Of a stretch of DNA of 64,000 bases, positions 35,285 to 48,124 are shown piece after piece. The first letter of the stretch is position 1. Each line of letters opens with the position of its first letter. The translations under genes were made by a program, and so were the position numbers. The stretch lies in contig CAVTRO010000007.1 of the NCBI GenBank assembly GCA_963737145.1, forward strand, positions 434,001-498,000, written 5' to 3'. The stretch is from AP-15 sp963737145 (GTDB lineage Bacteria > Pseudomonadota > Alphaproteobacteria > ATCC43930 > CGMCC-115725). The notes beneath the pieces are model-generated. The model saw only the letters and a list, made by a program, of their open reading frames with translations. It made no database searches and was not told the origin of the DNA.

Positions 35285-38200
35285 TCAAAGGTATGATTGC
35301 AGTGGCGCAACTTCAAGGTTCCCGGCGCGCAACGCCGCGATGGCCTGGACCGCCGCGCGAGCCCCCGCAACCGTCGTATAGTACGGGATCCCGTTGGTCA
35401 GGGCGGTGCGCCGCAGGCTGAAGCTGTCGGCCATCGCCTGCGCGCCCTCGGTCGTGTTGAATACCAGCTGGACCGCGCCGCTCAGCATCCGATCGACGAT
35501 ATGCGGGCGGCCTTCGCGCACCTTGTTGACCGGTATGACGGGCAACCCCGCGGCGCTCAACGTCTCGGCGGTGCCGGTCGTCGCGAGGAGCGAGAACCCC
35601 ATCTCGATAAGCCGGCGGCAAGGCTCGACAAGCGCCCCCTTGTCCTGGTCTCGCACTGAGACAAAGACACAGCCTTCGAGCGGCAGGTTGGTCCCGCTCC
35701 CGAGCTGAGACTTTGCGAAAGCGCGTCCAAAATCGCTGTCGAGCCCCATCACTTCCCCGGTCGATTTCATTTCGGGGCTGAGGATCGGGTCGACCCCCGG
35801 GAAGCGCGCGAACGGGAATACCGCCTCCTTTACCGCAACATGCCCGCCGGCCAGCAGACGCTTGCCGGCTATGTCCTCGGTCCAGTCATCGTGAGGCTGG
35901 CCGGCCATGATCCGAGCGGCGATCTTGGCGATTGGCACGCCAGTGGCCTTGGCGACGAACGGCACGGTTCGCGACGCGCGCGGATTGACCTCGAGGACGA
36001 AAATCACCCCGTCTTGCACCGCGAATTGAACATTCATCAACCCGACGACGCCCAGCGCACGGGCCAGCGCGACCGTTTGGCGTTCGATCTCGGCGATTGT
36101 CGCCGGGCTCAGGCTGTAAGGCGGCAGCGAGCACGCGCTGTCTCCCGAATGGATCCCGGCTTCCTCGATGTGTTCCATGATGCCGGCGATTTCGACATGG
36201 CGGCCGTCCGCGACGGCATCGACATCCACCTCGATCGCGTTCCGCAGGTAGCGGTCGATCGAGAACCGGACTGGTCCCGGATACCGAGACGGCATGGGTG
36301 ATGTAGCGATGCAGCCCGGCCGGATCGTGCACGATCTCCATCGCGCGGCCGCCAAGGACATAGGACGGGCGGATCACGACGGGATATCCTATGTCGAGCG
36401 CGATCGCTTCGGCTTCGCTCGCCGAATGCGCCGTTCCGTTGTCGGGCTGGCGCAAGCCGAGACGGGTCAAGAGCCCCTGAAACCGCTCTCTGTCCTCCGC
36501 CAGATCGATCGCATCGGGCGAGGTGCCGAGGATCGGGATCTCGGCGCGCTCCAACCCCGCCGCCAGCTTCAGCGGGGTCTGACCGCCGAATTGGACGATA
36601 ACGCCGAGAAGCGTGCCGCGGCGCTGTTCGACCCGCGCGATCTCCACCACATCCTCGGTCGTCAGCGGCTCGAAATAGAGCCGGTCGGAGGTGTCGTAAT
36701 CGGTCGACACCGTCTCGGGATTGCAGTTAACCATGATCGTTTCGATGCCCGCGTCACGCAGGCTGTAGGCCGCGTGCACGCAGCAGTAGTCGAACTCAAT
36801 TCCTTGGCCGATCCGGTTCGGCCCGCCGCCGAGAATAATGACCTTGCGCCGGTTGCTCGGATCGGCCTCGCACTCCGGCGGCGTGAAGCCGTCTCCCTCG
36901 TAGCAGGAGTACATGTACGAGGTCTGCGACGGGAACTCGGCGGCGCAGGTGTCGATGCGCTTGTAGACCGGTTGCAGCTCGAGCCGCCGCCGCTGCGCCG
37001 AGACGGCCTCCTCATCGAGACCCGCGAGCTTGCCGAGCCGCGCGTCGGAAAAGCCCATCTGCTTCAGCCGCAGGAAAGCCGTGCGGTCCCGCGGCAGCCC
37101 TTCGCGGCGCACTCGCTCCTCGACATCCACGATGTCGCGGATCTGCTCGAGGAACCACGGCTCGAACCGGCAGGCAGCGTGGATTTCGGCAGTGGTGAGC
37201 CCATGCCGGTAAGCTTGGGCAACCCACAGCAGGCGATCCGGGACAGGTTTCGCCAGCGCCGCCTTTACCGCCTCCTTGCCGGCACCCTCCAACCCCGCGA
37301 TCGCGACCTCGTCGAAGCCGGTGAGGCCCGTCTCCATCGAGCGCAATGCCTTCTGCACCAATTCGGCAAAACTGCGGCCGATCGACATCGCCTCGCCGAC
37401 CGATTTCATCGACGTCGTCAGCAACGGCTCGGTGCCGGGAAACTTTTCGAAGGTGAACCGCGGCATCTTCGTGACGATGTAATCGATCGTCGGCTCGAAC
37501 GAGGCCGGTGTGATGCGCGTGATCTCGTTGGAGAGCTCATCGAGGGTGTAGCCGACCGCCAGCTTGGCGGCGACCTTGGCGATCGGGAAACCGGTGGCCT
37601 TGGAGGCGAGTGCGGACGAGCGCGATACCCGGGGGTTCATTTCGATGACGACGAGCCGGCCGTCGGCGGGATTGACCGCGAACTGCACGTTGGAGCCGCC
37701 GGTATCGACGCCGATCTCGCGCAATACCGCAATCGCGGCATTGCGCATCAGCTGGTATTCCTTGTCGGTCAAGGTCAAAGCCGGCGCGACGCAGACCGAA
37801 TCGCCGGTGTGAACTCCCATCGGATCGATGTTCTCGATCGAGCAGACGATGATGCAGTTGTCCGCACGGTCGCGGACCACCTCCATCTCGTATTCCTTCC
37901 AGCCGAGGACCGACTCCTCGATCAGCACTTCTTGCACCGGCGATGCACTGAGCCCGCCGCGGACGATTTCCTCGAATTCCTGGGCATTGTAGGCGATCCC
38001 GCCGCCGGTGCCGCCCAACGTAAAGGATGGCCTGATGATGGCCGGAAGCCCTATCGCCCCGAGCGCCTCGACAGCTTCGGCGAGAGATCCGACAAGGTGG
38101 CTCCTCGGCGAAGCCAGCCCGATTTTGTCCATCGCCTGCCGGAACTGCCGGCGATCTTCGGCCTTGACGATTGCCGCTTCGCTGGCGCCGATCAGTTCGA

Positions 38201-38537
38201 CACCGTGGCGCTCGAGGACGCCCGAGCGGGCGAGCGCCATCGCGACGTTGAGCGCCGTCTGGCCGCCCATTGTCGGCAGCAGCGCCTGCGGCCGCTCACG
38301 GGCGATAATTTTCGCGACCATCTCGGGGGTGATCGGCTCGATATAGGTCGCGTCGGCGAGATCCGGGTCGGTCATGATCGTCGCCGGGTTCGAATTCACC
38401 AGGACGATCCGATACCCCTCGCTTTTGAGCGCCTTGCACGCTTGCGCGCCGGAGTAATCGAATTCGCAGGCCTGCCCGATCACGATGGGCCCGGCGCCGA
38501 TGATCAAAATGCTGTCGAGATCGGTCCGCCTAGGCAT
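35285..38537 (-). CDS. carB: Carbamoyl-phosphate synthase large subunit, one apparent frameshift
   Basis: About 1083 residues after one correction. Makes carbamoyl phosphate for pyrimidines and arginine from ammonia (via CarA), bicarbonate and two ATP. First ATP-grasp half: IIGAGPIVIGQACEFDYSG, RPSFTLGGTGGG, EMNPRVSRSSALASKATG. Second half: ILGGGPNRIGQGIEFDYCC, RPSYVLGGRAMEIV. After HAVSVSGTSPVL the frame breaks near 36257-36263 (one extra base) and resumes IDRYLRNAIEVDVDAV, EVNPRASRTVPFVAKATG, ending in the MGS-like allosteric domain. The ATG lies 8 bp inside the carA end. Probably a sequencing error, since both pieces are otherwise perfect. Confidence 0.93.
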
Positions 38538-39690
38538 TCCCGTCTATCAGCGCGATAAACCGTTCAAACAAATAATGGCTGTCCTGCGGCCCCGGGCTCG
38601 CTTCGGGGTGGTACTGGACCGAAAACACCGGCTTGCCGAGGATCCGAAAACCCTCGTTCGTGTTGTCGAACAGCGAGACGTGCGTCGGCTGAACCTCGGA
38701 CGGCAGGCTCTCCGGGTCGACGACAAATCCGTGGTTCTGGCTCGTGATCTCCACTTTGCCGGTGAGCAGATCCTTTACCGGGTGGTTGGCGCCGCGATGG
38801 CCGCGCGGCATTTTGCGGGTCGTTCCGCCAAGCGCCAGCGCCAACAACTGGTGGCCCAGGCAGATGCCGAAAATCGGCTTGCCCGAGGCGATCAGATCGC
38901 GCAGCACCGGCACGGCATAAGTTGCGGTCGCCGCCGGGTCGCCGGGGCCGTTCGACAAGAAAATTCCGTCGGGCCGATGGCGCAGAACGTCTTCGGCCGA
39001 GGCGATGGCGGGGACCACCGTCACCCTGCAGCCATGCGCAGCGAGCATTCGTAGGATGTTGCGCTTCGCACCATAATCGACGGCGACCACGTGATGGCGC
39101 GGGTTGCGTTGCGAACCGTAGCCGCGCTCGCGGTCCCACACCGTCTCGGCCCACTCGTAGGTTTGACGGCAGCTTACTTCCTTGGCGAGGTCCATGCCTT
39201 CCAGGCCGGGCCAATCGAGAGCCTGCGCCTGGAGCTCCTCTATATCGAGCCGCCCCTCCGGATCGTGCGCGATGGTGCCGTTCGGCGGTCCGTGATCGCG
39301 GATGTGCCGGGTCAACCGTCGCGTGTCCACCCCGGAAATGCCGATCAGCCCATTATGTTTGAGCCAGGTGCCAGCGATTGGGTCGCGCGGTAATTGGCCG
39401 GCGCGCTAATCGGGGTGCGCAGGACGAGACCGCGGGCGGCGGGCGTAGTGGTTTCGATGTCTTCCCGGTTGGCTCCGACATTGCCGATATGGGGGAAGGT
39501 GAAGGTGATGATCTGCCCGGCGTAAGAGGGGTCGGTCAGGACCTCTTGGTAGCCGGTCATCGCAGTATTGAAACAGACTTCCCCGACAGCCGATCCCGTT
39601 CGCACCGACGCCGCGTCCCCAAAATACTGTCCCGTTCGCGAGGACGAGCGCGGCGTTGCAGTCGGGCGGTTGCGGCATCGGCTCGCGCAT
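38530..39690 (-). CDS. carA: Carbamoyl-phosphate synthase small subunit, two apparent frameshifts
   Basis: About 386 residues after corrections. Glutamine amidotransferase subunit feeding ammonia to CarB. Piece 1: ALVLANGTVFWGRGVGAN, break at the CCC run 39595-39597 (extra base). Piece 2: GEVCFNTAMTGYQEVLTDPS to ANYRATQSLAP, break near 39364-39371 (missing base). Piece 3: LKHNGLIGISGVDTRRLTRH to the class I glutaminase domain with FGICLGHQLLALALGG (nucleophile Cys), QNHGFVVD and QYHPEASPGP (catalytic His/Glu). Net length is right for CarA. Two in-frame ATGs (39690, 39678) are possible starts. A good promoter lies about 75 bp upstream. Confidence 0.93.
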
Positions 39691-39765
39691 GCAGTTCTAT
39701 CCGGTGGGCAGCCGCAATCTGCCGGACCGCAAGAGGCAGCCAGGGCGAAGAACAGGGCCATTCGA

Positions 39766-39794
39766 GAGATAATTGATCGGAACGATAGGGTCAA
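39766..39794 (-). promoter_or_regulatory. Promoter of the carAB operon
   Basis: On the minus strand TTGACC (39789-39794), 17 bp spacer, TATCTC (39766-39771), 76 bp before the first carA ATG. The -35 matches sigma-70 consensus at five of six positions and the -10 keeps the initial TAT. Divergent from the yqeY gene. Confidence 0.5.
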
Positions 39795-39909
39795 CCCGGC
39801 GCTTCCTGGAACGATGGTAATTTCAAGTACTTACGCGTAGACGTGCGGAATTGCCGCGGCGCCCAAAACCGGTTAGGCTTAAAATTGGTGGCGTAAGGGA
39901 GTGGCAACG

Positions 39910-40365
39910 ATGCTGCGTCAGGCCTTCAGGGACCGGCTGACGGAAGCGATGAAGGCCAGAGATTCGCGCACGGTTTCGACGGTTCGGTTGATCCTCTCCG
40001 GGCTCAAGGAGCGGGATGTCGCTGCGCGCGGGCAAGACAATCCCGACGGCTTATCCGAAACCGAGATCCAGCGCATGCTGCAGGGGATGATCAAGCAGCG
40101 CCGCGAATCGATCGCGCTTTATCAACAAGGCAACCGTCCCGATCTCGCGCAGCAGGAGAGCGAGGAGATAGCCGTCATCGAGAGCTTCCTGCCTCGTCAG
40201 CTCGAGGAGGGTGAGATCGAAGCGGCGGCGAAGGCCGTAATCCACGAGACTGGGGCAGCGACGGTAAAGGATTTGGGAAAGGTGGTGGCGGCGTTGCGTG
40301 AGGGTCACGGCGGCGCCATCGATCTCGGCCGTGCGGGAGCCATCGTGAGGCGGCTGCTTGGATGA
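39910..40365 (+). CDS. GatB/YqeY domain-containing protein
   Basis: 151 residues from the ATG after AAGGGAG; a GTG three codons earlier is the alternative. YqeY family: MLRQAFRDRLTEAMKARDS, TVRLILSGLKERDV, IQRMLQGMIKQRRESIALYQ and the characteristic EIAVIESFLPRQLEEGEI, with a C-terminal DLGKVVAALREGHGG resembling the tail domain of GatB. Thought to bind tRNA or assist amidation; no enzyme activity proven. The yqeY-dnaG-rpoD order is a common proteobacterial arrangement. dnaG starts 30 bp later. Confidence 0.93.
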   Translation: MLRQAFRDRLTEAMKARDSRTVSTVRLILSGLKERDVAARGQDNPDGLSETEIQRMLQGMIKQRRESIALYQQGNRPDLAQQESEEIAVIESFLPRQLEEGEIEAAAKAVIHETGAATVKDLGKVVAALREGHGGAIDLGRAGAIVRRLLG

Positions 40366-40395
40366 CGCAATCCGGATCGGAGCGGGGAGCAATAG

Positions 40396-42199
40396 GTGGC
40401 GTTTCCGCCGGGCTTCCTCGAGGAGTTGCATAGTCGGATTTCGCTGGCCGGACTGATCGGTCGGCAGGTCAAGCTGGTCCGCCGCGGGCGCGAGTTTGCC
40501 GGGTTGTGTCCGTTTCATCACGAGAAGACGCCGTCTTTTTATGTCGTCGAGGACAAATCCTTTTTTCATTGCTTCGGCTGCGGCGCCCATGGGGATGCAA
40601 TCGGGTTCGCTATGCGGGCCGACAACCTCGACTTCATCGAGGCCGTCGAGAAGCTGGCGGAAGAGGCGGGGCTAGCTGTCCCGCAGGCGACGCCGCAAGA
40701 GCGGGAACGGGCCCAGCGGCAAAAAACCTTGCTCGAAGCGACCGAGGCCGCCGCCGCCTTTTACGAGGCGCGGCTGTGGGCGCCTGCCGGGGCCGTCGCG
40801 CGCGAATATCTGCAACGCCGCGGCCTCGATCCGCAGACAATCCGGCGGTTTCGTCTGGGCTGGGCCCCGGACGATCGCCAGGCGCTGCGGCGCGCCCTCA
40901 GGGCCTGAATTTTCCGATCCGCTGCTGATCGAGGCCGGGCTGCAGCGCCGGCCGGCCGAGGGGGAACCCTCGGATTATTTCCGCAACCGCCTGATCTTTC
41001 CGATCAGCGACCGCGCCGGTCGGGTCATCGCCTTTGGCGGCCGGGTTGCTCGGCGATGGGCAACCCAAATATCTGAACTCGCCGGACAGCGCGCTCTTCG
41101 AAAAAGGACGGGTATTGTACGGTTGGTCGGCGGCGCGGGCGGCTGTCATCCGAGAGAAACAGGACGGCCCGGAGCGATCGTCACCGAAGGGTACATGGAC
41201 GTGATCGCGCTCCATCAGGCGGGGTTCGCCGCGGCAGTGGCCCCGCTCGGCACCGCGCTGACCGAATCCCAGCTACACGAGCTTTGGCGCCTGGCGCCGG
41301 AGCCGGTCCTGTGTTTCGATGGAGACGAAGCGGGGCAGCGTGCCGCCGCCCGCGCAATGCGGCGGGCCCTGCCGCTGTTGCGCCCGGGTCAGAGCCTGCG
41401 CTTTGCCAGACTTCCCGCGGGAGAGGATCCGGATTCGCTCATTCGCCAGGCGGGGCGGGGTAGTTTCGACCAGATCCTCGCTGCGGCGCGGCCGCTCTCG
41501 ACCGTGCTCTGGGAAAGCGAGGTTGCCGCCGGCCGGCTGGACACGCCTGAACGCCGCGCCGCTCTCGAGCGTCGCCTGATGGACCAAATCGGCCTTATTG
41601 CCGACCGGACGGTCCAGGCAGAGTATCGACGCTTCCTTCGCGACCGGCTCTTCGATCTGGGCCGGCCGGCCCGCCCCGGCATGCGGCATTTGCCTGGCCC
41701 CCGGCCGAGTTTCGTGCGCGACGGGCCGGAGCCTCCACCCCGCGCCGGAGGACGAATACAGCGGGAAAATCTATTCCGGATGATTTTGCATTTCCCTTAC
41801 CTGGTCGATCAAGTGGCCGAGGAAATAGCGGCACTCGAAATTCCCGAATCGGACCTCGACAGCCTGAGAGGGCAAATTTTAGAGCTGGATGCTGCCGGAT
41901 CGGGGCTTGACGCCCACGCATTTCAACAACACCTTGTCACGAACGGGCTTGCGGCGACCGTAGAACGACTACTCTCGCCTTCGGTCGACACGACTTTCCT
42001 GGTCCGGTGTTCCGACCCGATCTCCGCGCGCAAGGAGTGGGTTCGGGTGACCAGGATGCTCACGGGAGGCGATCGCTGCGCTTTGGCCGAAGCCACGGAC
42101 TACCTGATCAGCGACATTTGCCCGGAGAGCTGGGAACGGTTTCTGGCTGCCAGAGAAAGAGCCTTGCACGAGGGGTCGCGGAGTGAGGACGAGACCTGA
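40396..42199 (+). CDS. dnaG: DNA primase, three apparent frameshifts
   Basis: About 600 residues after corrections. Lays RNA primers for replication. GTG start after GGGGAG. Zinc-binding domain CPFHHEKTPSF and HCFGCGAHGD. The frame breaks at 40906-40909 (extra base, false TGA), again at 41046-41050 (extra base) and near 41168-41173 (missing base). Between them EFSDPLLIEAGL, DYFRNRLIFPISDRAGRVIA and LNSPDSALFEKGRVLYGWS read perfectly. The TOPRIM domain follows with GAIVTEGYMDVIAL and CFDGDEAGQRAA, then the C-terminal helicase-binding region. Three indels in one essential gene point to poor local sequence quality. Confidence 0.93.
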
Positions 42200-42307
42200 C
42201 CCTGGGGCGCCTCGTCGAAACTTCTCGGCTGCCTTAGATCGGGGTGGCTCTCGTATTCGTGCCCTGACTTGTTGGGGCGAGTGTGAAATCTCTTTAGGGA
42301 TGGTGGA

Positions 42308-44347
<2,040 letters not shown>

Positions 44348-44367
44348 TGCCGCTTACCTTGCCGTCA

Positions 44368-44388
44368 CCCCGGGACTTGACCCAGGGG
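44368..44388. repeat. Short palindrome after rpoD
   Basis: CCCCGGG-ACTTGA-CCCAGGGG pairs with one bulged A, 21 bp after the rpoD stop. It looks like a fragment of common alphaproteobacterial extragenic palindromes and may double as a transcription stop; there is no T tract. Confidence 0.45.
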
Positions 44389-44410
44389 CTCCAATGGCGA
44401 CGTCGGCGCC

Positions 44411-44487
44411 GGGCCCGTAGTTCAGTTGGTTAGAACACGCCGCTCATAACGGTGGAGTCGCAGGTTCGAATCCTGCCGGGCCTACCA
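44411..44487 (+). tRNA. tRNA with CAT anticodon, probably tRNA-Ile2 (k2C34)
   Basis: 77 nt including encoded CCA. Acceptor GGGCCCG/CGGGCCT, D arm GTTC/GAAC, anticodon arm CGCCG-CTCATAA-CGGTG with T33 and CAT at 34-36, T arm GCAGG-TTCGAAT-CCTGC. CAT can be elongator Met, initiator Met or Ile2. It is not initiator-like (no three G-C pairs closing the anticodon stem). The overall sequence looks to me closest to alphaproteobacterial Ile2 tRNAs modified by TilS; elongator Met remains possible. Confidence 0.8.
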
Positions 44488-44499
44488 CTCTCTCCCCGA

Positions 44500-44943
44500 T
44501 CAGATCGAGGCGGTTTCGTCGACCAGTGACACTGGTTCTATTGGAGCGGCCGCGTCGACCAACGAAGGAACAGCGTTCGGCATTGCGCCGAGCTCGACCT
44601 CTTCCGCCGGCATCTCGCCGAAGCTGGCGGGTGTCTCGGGCTGATAATTGTGCCGGCGGAGCAAGAAGAGCCAGCCGAGACCGGTTGCGATCAGGGCCAG
44701 CGGGATCGCGTAAGCCCAGCTCTGCGTGCGGAGCGAACCTGGAGCCGGCTCGAGAGAGCTGCGCAGCACCTCCGTGCTTCTTTCGAGCAGCTGTTGGGGG
44801 GCCAGTTCCCGCTTCAGGGCGTCGATCGTGGCGCTCAGCCGAACACGGGTACGCGCGATGTCTTCCTCGATCGCCTGCGGCGGCTTGCTTCCGTCATAGG
44901 CAACGGGTTGCGTTGCCGTTGTACGATCCATCGACTGATCCAT
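44500..44943 (-). CDS. DUF3618 domain-containing protein
   Basis: 147 residues. The family motif is a short helix with the pattern seen here: PPQAIEEDIARTRVRLSATI then DALKRELAP. One membrane helix follows (about 75-94, WAYAIPLALIATGLGWLFLL) and then an acidic, Pro-rich tail. DUF3618 proteins are small membrane proteins of unknown function, often with phage-shock-like or stress genes. GAAGGA precedes the ATG. It is 106 bp downstream of the RND operon on the same strand. Confidence 0.82.
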   Translation of the reverse strand: MDQSMDRTTATQPVAYDGSKPPQAIEEDIARTRVRLSATIDALKRELAPQQLLERSTEVLRSSLEPAPGSLRTQSWAYAIPLALIATGLGWLFLLRRHNYQPETPASFGEMPAEEVELGAMPNAVPSLVDAAAPIEPVSLVDETASI

Positions 44944-45049
44944 GTCCGCATTCCTTCAAGTCGCGGAGCTTCGCTCTGGAAACAATTGCTTGCCCATTCT
45001 CCAGATAAACGCCGATCCGCCGATCCGGTTCCGGGCTCGGGTCGAGGCC

Positions 45050-48000
45050 TCACGAGACTTGGGCGATCTCGCGCACTCGGCTCGACAGCGTGGCAGCAAG
45101 GTGATCCTTCGCCAGCACCGTATAGACGGCGGGCAGGACAAACAGCGTGAACAGGGTACCAACCGACATCCCGGCGACGACCACCACGCCGATCGAGAAG
45201 CGGCTGGCAGCGCCGGCGCCCGTCGCGATCAGCAGCGGCACGAGCCCGACGACCATCGCCGCGGTCGTCATCAGGATCGGCCGCAAGCGGACCCGAGCGG
45301 CCTGCTCGATCGCACGCCGGCGATCGAGCTTTTCGCGCACCTGCAGCGTATTGGCGAATTCGACCATCAGAATGCCGTGCTTGCTGATCAGGCCGATAAG
45401 GGTGACGAGGCCGACCTGCGTGTAAATGTTCATCGTCGCCAATCCGAAAAACAGCGGCATCAACGCCCCGCACATTGACATCGGCACGCTGACGAGGATG
45501 ACCAGCGGATCTCGCAGGCTCTCGAATTGCGCTGCGAGCACGAGAAATATCACGATCAGCGCGAACACGAAGGTGATCGTCAGCTGATTGCCTTCGCGCA
45601 CGTATTGGCGCGTGTCGGAGAGGTAGTCGTGGCTGAAGCCGGCGGGCAGGTTCTTCGCCTGCTGCTCGAGAAAGTCGACCGCTTGACCCATTGTCACGCC
45701 GGGCATCGGCACGGCCTGAAACGTCGCCGAGTTCAGCTGATTGTACTGGGTCAGCGAATTGGGTTGAGTGTCCATCTCGAGGGTCACGAGGTTGGACAGC
45801 GGCACCGGCTGCCCCGACGGCGTCGTGACGTAGTACTGCGTCAGCGTCTCCGGTGTCAGGCGGTCCGCCCGTGGCACTTGCGGGATCACTTCGTAAGACC
45901 GGCCGCCGAGATTGAAGCGGTTGACGTAATTCTCGCCGACCAGCAGTGCCAAAGTGTCGCCGATCGACTGCATCGTGAGCCCGAGCTCGTTGACTTTCGA
46001 GCGGTCGATCTTGACCTGAATGGTCGGCTGGTTGAAGTCCAGATCGCTGTCGGTGACGATGAAGAGGCCGCTCTTGCGGGCCGCCGCCTTGATCTTGTCC
46101 ATCGCCAGGTAGATGTCTTTATAGCCGCCGGTCGAATAAATCACCATCTGGACCGGCAGCCCGCCGATCGATCCCGGCAATGGCGGCAGCGAGAAGACAA
46201 AGGCGTTCATCCCTTCGACGGCCGCCGCCTTCCGCTGCATCAGCGGTTTCAATTGCTGCGCCGAACGCGAGCGCTCGCCCCATGGCTTGAGGATCGCGCC
46301 GGCAATCCCTTGGTTGGGCCCGAACCGGCCGTTGACGATGAAGCGCAGGTCGGTTTCCGGGAACGAGCCGAAGGCCTGGTCGAGCTTGTCGGTATAGGCC
46401 TCCTGATAATCGAGATTGGAGTATTGCGGCGCCTTGGTCAGTGCGAAGAGGACCCCTTGGTCCTCCTCGGGGGCGAGCTCGGACTTCGTGTTCATGTACA
46501 TGAAGACGAGGCTGGCAAAGACGGCCGCGGCGAACAGTGCGGTCACCGGGCGATAATCCAGCGATCGCTCCAGCTTGCGCCCGTACCACTCGGCCAAACG
46601 GGAAAAGACGCGATCGATCAGGTGAACAAAACGGCCGCGCAGCATCTCGCGGGACAACAGCAGCGAGCACATCATCGGTGAGAGGGTCACCGCGACCACG
46701 CCGGAAATGATGACCGCGCCGGCCAGAGTAAACGCGAATTCGCGAAAGAGGGCGCCGGTGACGCCGCCGAGAAAGCCGATTGGGGCGTAGACCGCCGCCA
46801 GGGTCAGGGTCATCGAGATGACCGGGCTGGCAATCTCGCGGGCGCCGATCAGAGCGGCCTGTGCCGGAGTGAGCCCCTCCTCGATATGGCGATAAACGTT
46901 TTCGAGAACGACGATCGCGTCGTCGACGACGAGCCCGATCGCCAGCACCATCGCGAGCAACGTCAGCAGGTTAAGGCTGAACCCGAGCGCCGCCATGATG
47001 ATTTCGGCGCCGATCAGCGACAGCGGGATCGTCACGACCGGGATCAGCACCGCGCGCAGACTGCCGAGGAACAAGAAAATCACGCCTATGACGATGACGA
47101 CTGCCATGGCGAGCGTCGACTTGACCTCGTCGATCGACGCCTGAATAAACTTGGTCGAATCATACGCGACCTGCATTTTCACCGAAGCCGGCAGGTTGCG
47201 CTCGATCTCAGGCAATAAAGCCCGAATCCCCGCCACCAACGACAACGGATTGCCGGTTGGGGTTGCCTGGACGCCGATAAACACGGCATGCTGACCGTTC
47301 ATCTCGATGCTCGAGGTCCAGCTCTGAGCATTGAGATCGACGCTGGCGATGTCCTCCATCCGCACGACCGCGCCGTCCTTCGCCTTCACCACCATCTTGT
47401 TGAACTGCTGGATGTCGGCGAGCCCGGTATCGGCGCTCACATTGGTGACCGTGAAATAGCCTTTCGCCTGGCCCGGCGCCGACTGGAAGTTATTGGCGCG
47501 GATCGCGGCAGCGACATCGCTGGCCGATATCCCGCGCGCCGCCATCCGTGCCGGGTCGAGCCAAAGCCGCATCGCAAAGGTCTGGCCGCCGAGAATGTCG
47601 GCCGAAGCGACGCCATCGACCGTCGCGAGCAGCGGCTGCACGACGCGCGTGAGATAATCTGAGATCGCTGCGCTCGACAATTCCGGGCTGGCGAAGCCGA
47701 TATACATGACCGCGGTGGTCTGGCCGGTCGATTTTGTGATGATCGGGTCTTGCAACTCTTTCGGAAGCAGGTATTTGACCTGCTGGACCTTCGCCATGAT
47801 GTCGGTCAGTGCCTGGCTCGGATTGTAGTTGAGCCGGATATAGGCCGTGACAGTGCTGGTCCCCTGAATGGATGACGCGGTCAGGTAATCGATCCCTTCC
47901 GCGGTCGCCACCGCCTGCGATATCGGTGTCGTGATAAACCCCTGCATCAGATCGGGCGAAGCGCCGGGATAAATCGTCGTGACCGTAATCGTCGTGTTCG

Positions 48001-48121
48001 ACAGCTTCGGGTACTGCCGGATCTGCAGTCCTGTCATCGCCTTGAGGCCGATCAGCAGGATCAAGAGGCTGACCACCAGCGCCAATACCGGCCGGCGGAT
48101 GAAGATGTCCGTAAAGGACAT
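45050..48121 (-). CDS. RND efflux transporter, inner-membrane permease (HAE1 family)
   Basis: 1023 residues. Twelve-helix proton-driven drug exporter: MSFTDIFIRRPVLALVVSLL at helix 1, two large periplasmic loops, and the helix-4 Asp-Asp proton relay in IGLVVDDAIVVLENVYRHIE. The relay Lys lies in helix 10, LIGLISKHGILMVEFAN. The porter domain opening YPGASPDLMQGFITTPI is standard. It needs the membrane-fusion protein encoded 3 bp upstream and an outer-membrane channel, which is not in the window. Substrate not predictable; overall closest in feel to MexI/MdtB-like multidrug pumps. Controlled presumably by the TetR gene that heads the operon. Confidence 0.95.
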   Translation of the reverse strand: MSFTDIFIRRPVLALVVSLLILLIGLKAMTGLQIRQYPKLSNTTITVTTIYPGASPDLMQGFITTPISQAVATAEGIDYLTASSIQGTSTVTAYIRLNYNPSQALTDIMAKVQQVKYLLPKELQDPIITKSTGQTTAVMYIGFASPELSSAAISDYLTRVVQPLLATVDGVASADILGGQTFAMRLWLDPARMAARGISASDVAAAIRANNFQSAPGQAKGYFTVTNVSADTGLADIQQFNKMVVKAKDGAVVRMEDIASVDLNAQSWTSSIEMNGQHAVFIGVQATPTGNPLSLVAGIRALLPEIERNLPASVKMQVAYDSTKFIQASIDEVKSTLAMAVVIVIGVIFLFLGSLRAVLIPVVTIPLSLIGAEIIMAALGFSLNLLTLLAMVLAIGLVVDDAIVVLENVYRHIEEGLTPAQAALIGAREIASPVISMTLTLAAVYAPIGFLGGVTGALFREFAFTLAGAVIISGVVAVTLSPMMCSLLLSREMLRGRFVHLIDRVFSRLAEWYGRKLERSLDYRPVTALFAAAVFASLVFMYMNTKSELAPEEDQGVLFALTKAPQYSNLDYQEAYTDKLDQAFGSFPETDLRFIVNGRFGPNQGIAGAILKPWGERSRSAQQLKPLMQRKAAAVEGMNAFVFSLPPLPGSIGGLPVQMVIYSTGGYKDIYLAMDKIKAAARKSGLFIVTDSDLDFNQPTIQVKIDRSKVNELGLTMQSIGDTLALLVGENYVNRFNLGGRSYEVIPQVPRADRLTPETLTQYYVTTPSGQPVPLSNLVTLEMDTQPNSLTQYNQLNSATFQAVPMPGVTMGQAVDFLEQQAKNLPAGFSHDYLSDTRQYVREGNQLTITFVFALIVIFLVLAAQFESLRDPLVILVSVPMSMCGALMPLFFGLATMNIYTQVGLVTLIGLISKHGILMVEFANTLQVREKLDRRRAIEQAARVRLRPILMTTAAMVVGLVPLLIATGAGAASRFSIGVVVVAGMSVGTLFTLFVLPAVYTVLAKDHLAATLSSRVREIAQVS

Positions 48122-48124
48122 GTC

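Noticed and set aside
36294..38558. A 754-codon open frame on the plus strand
   Set aside because: It lies antisense to carB throughout, its product is Arg/Asp/Gly-rich without family resemblance, and such long shadows are expected opposite GC-rich genes.
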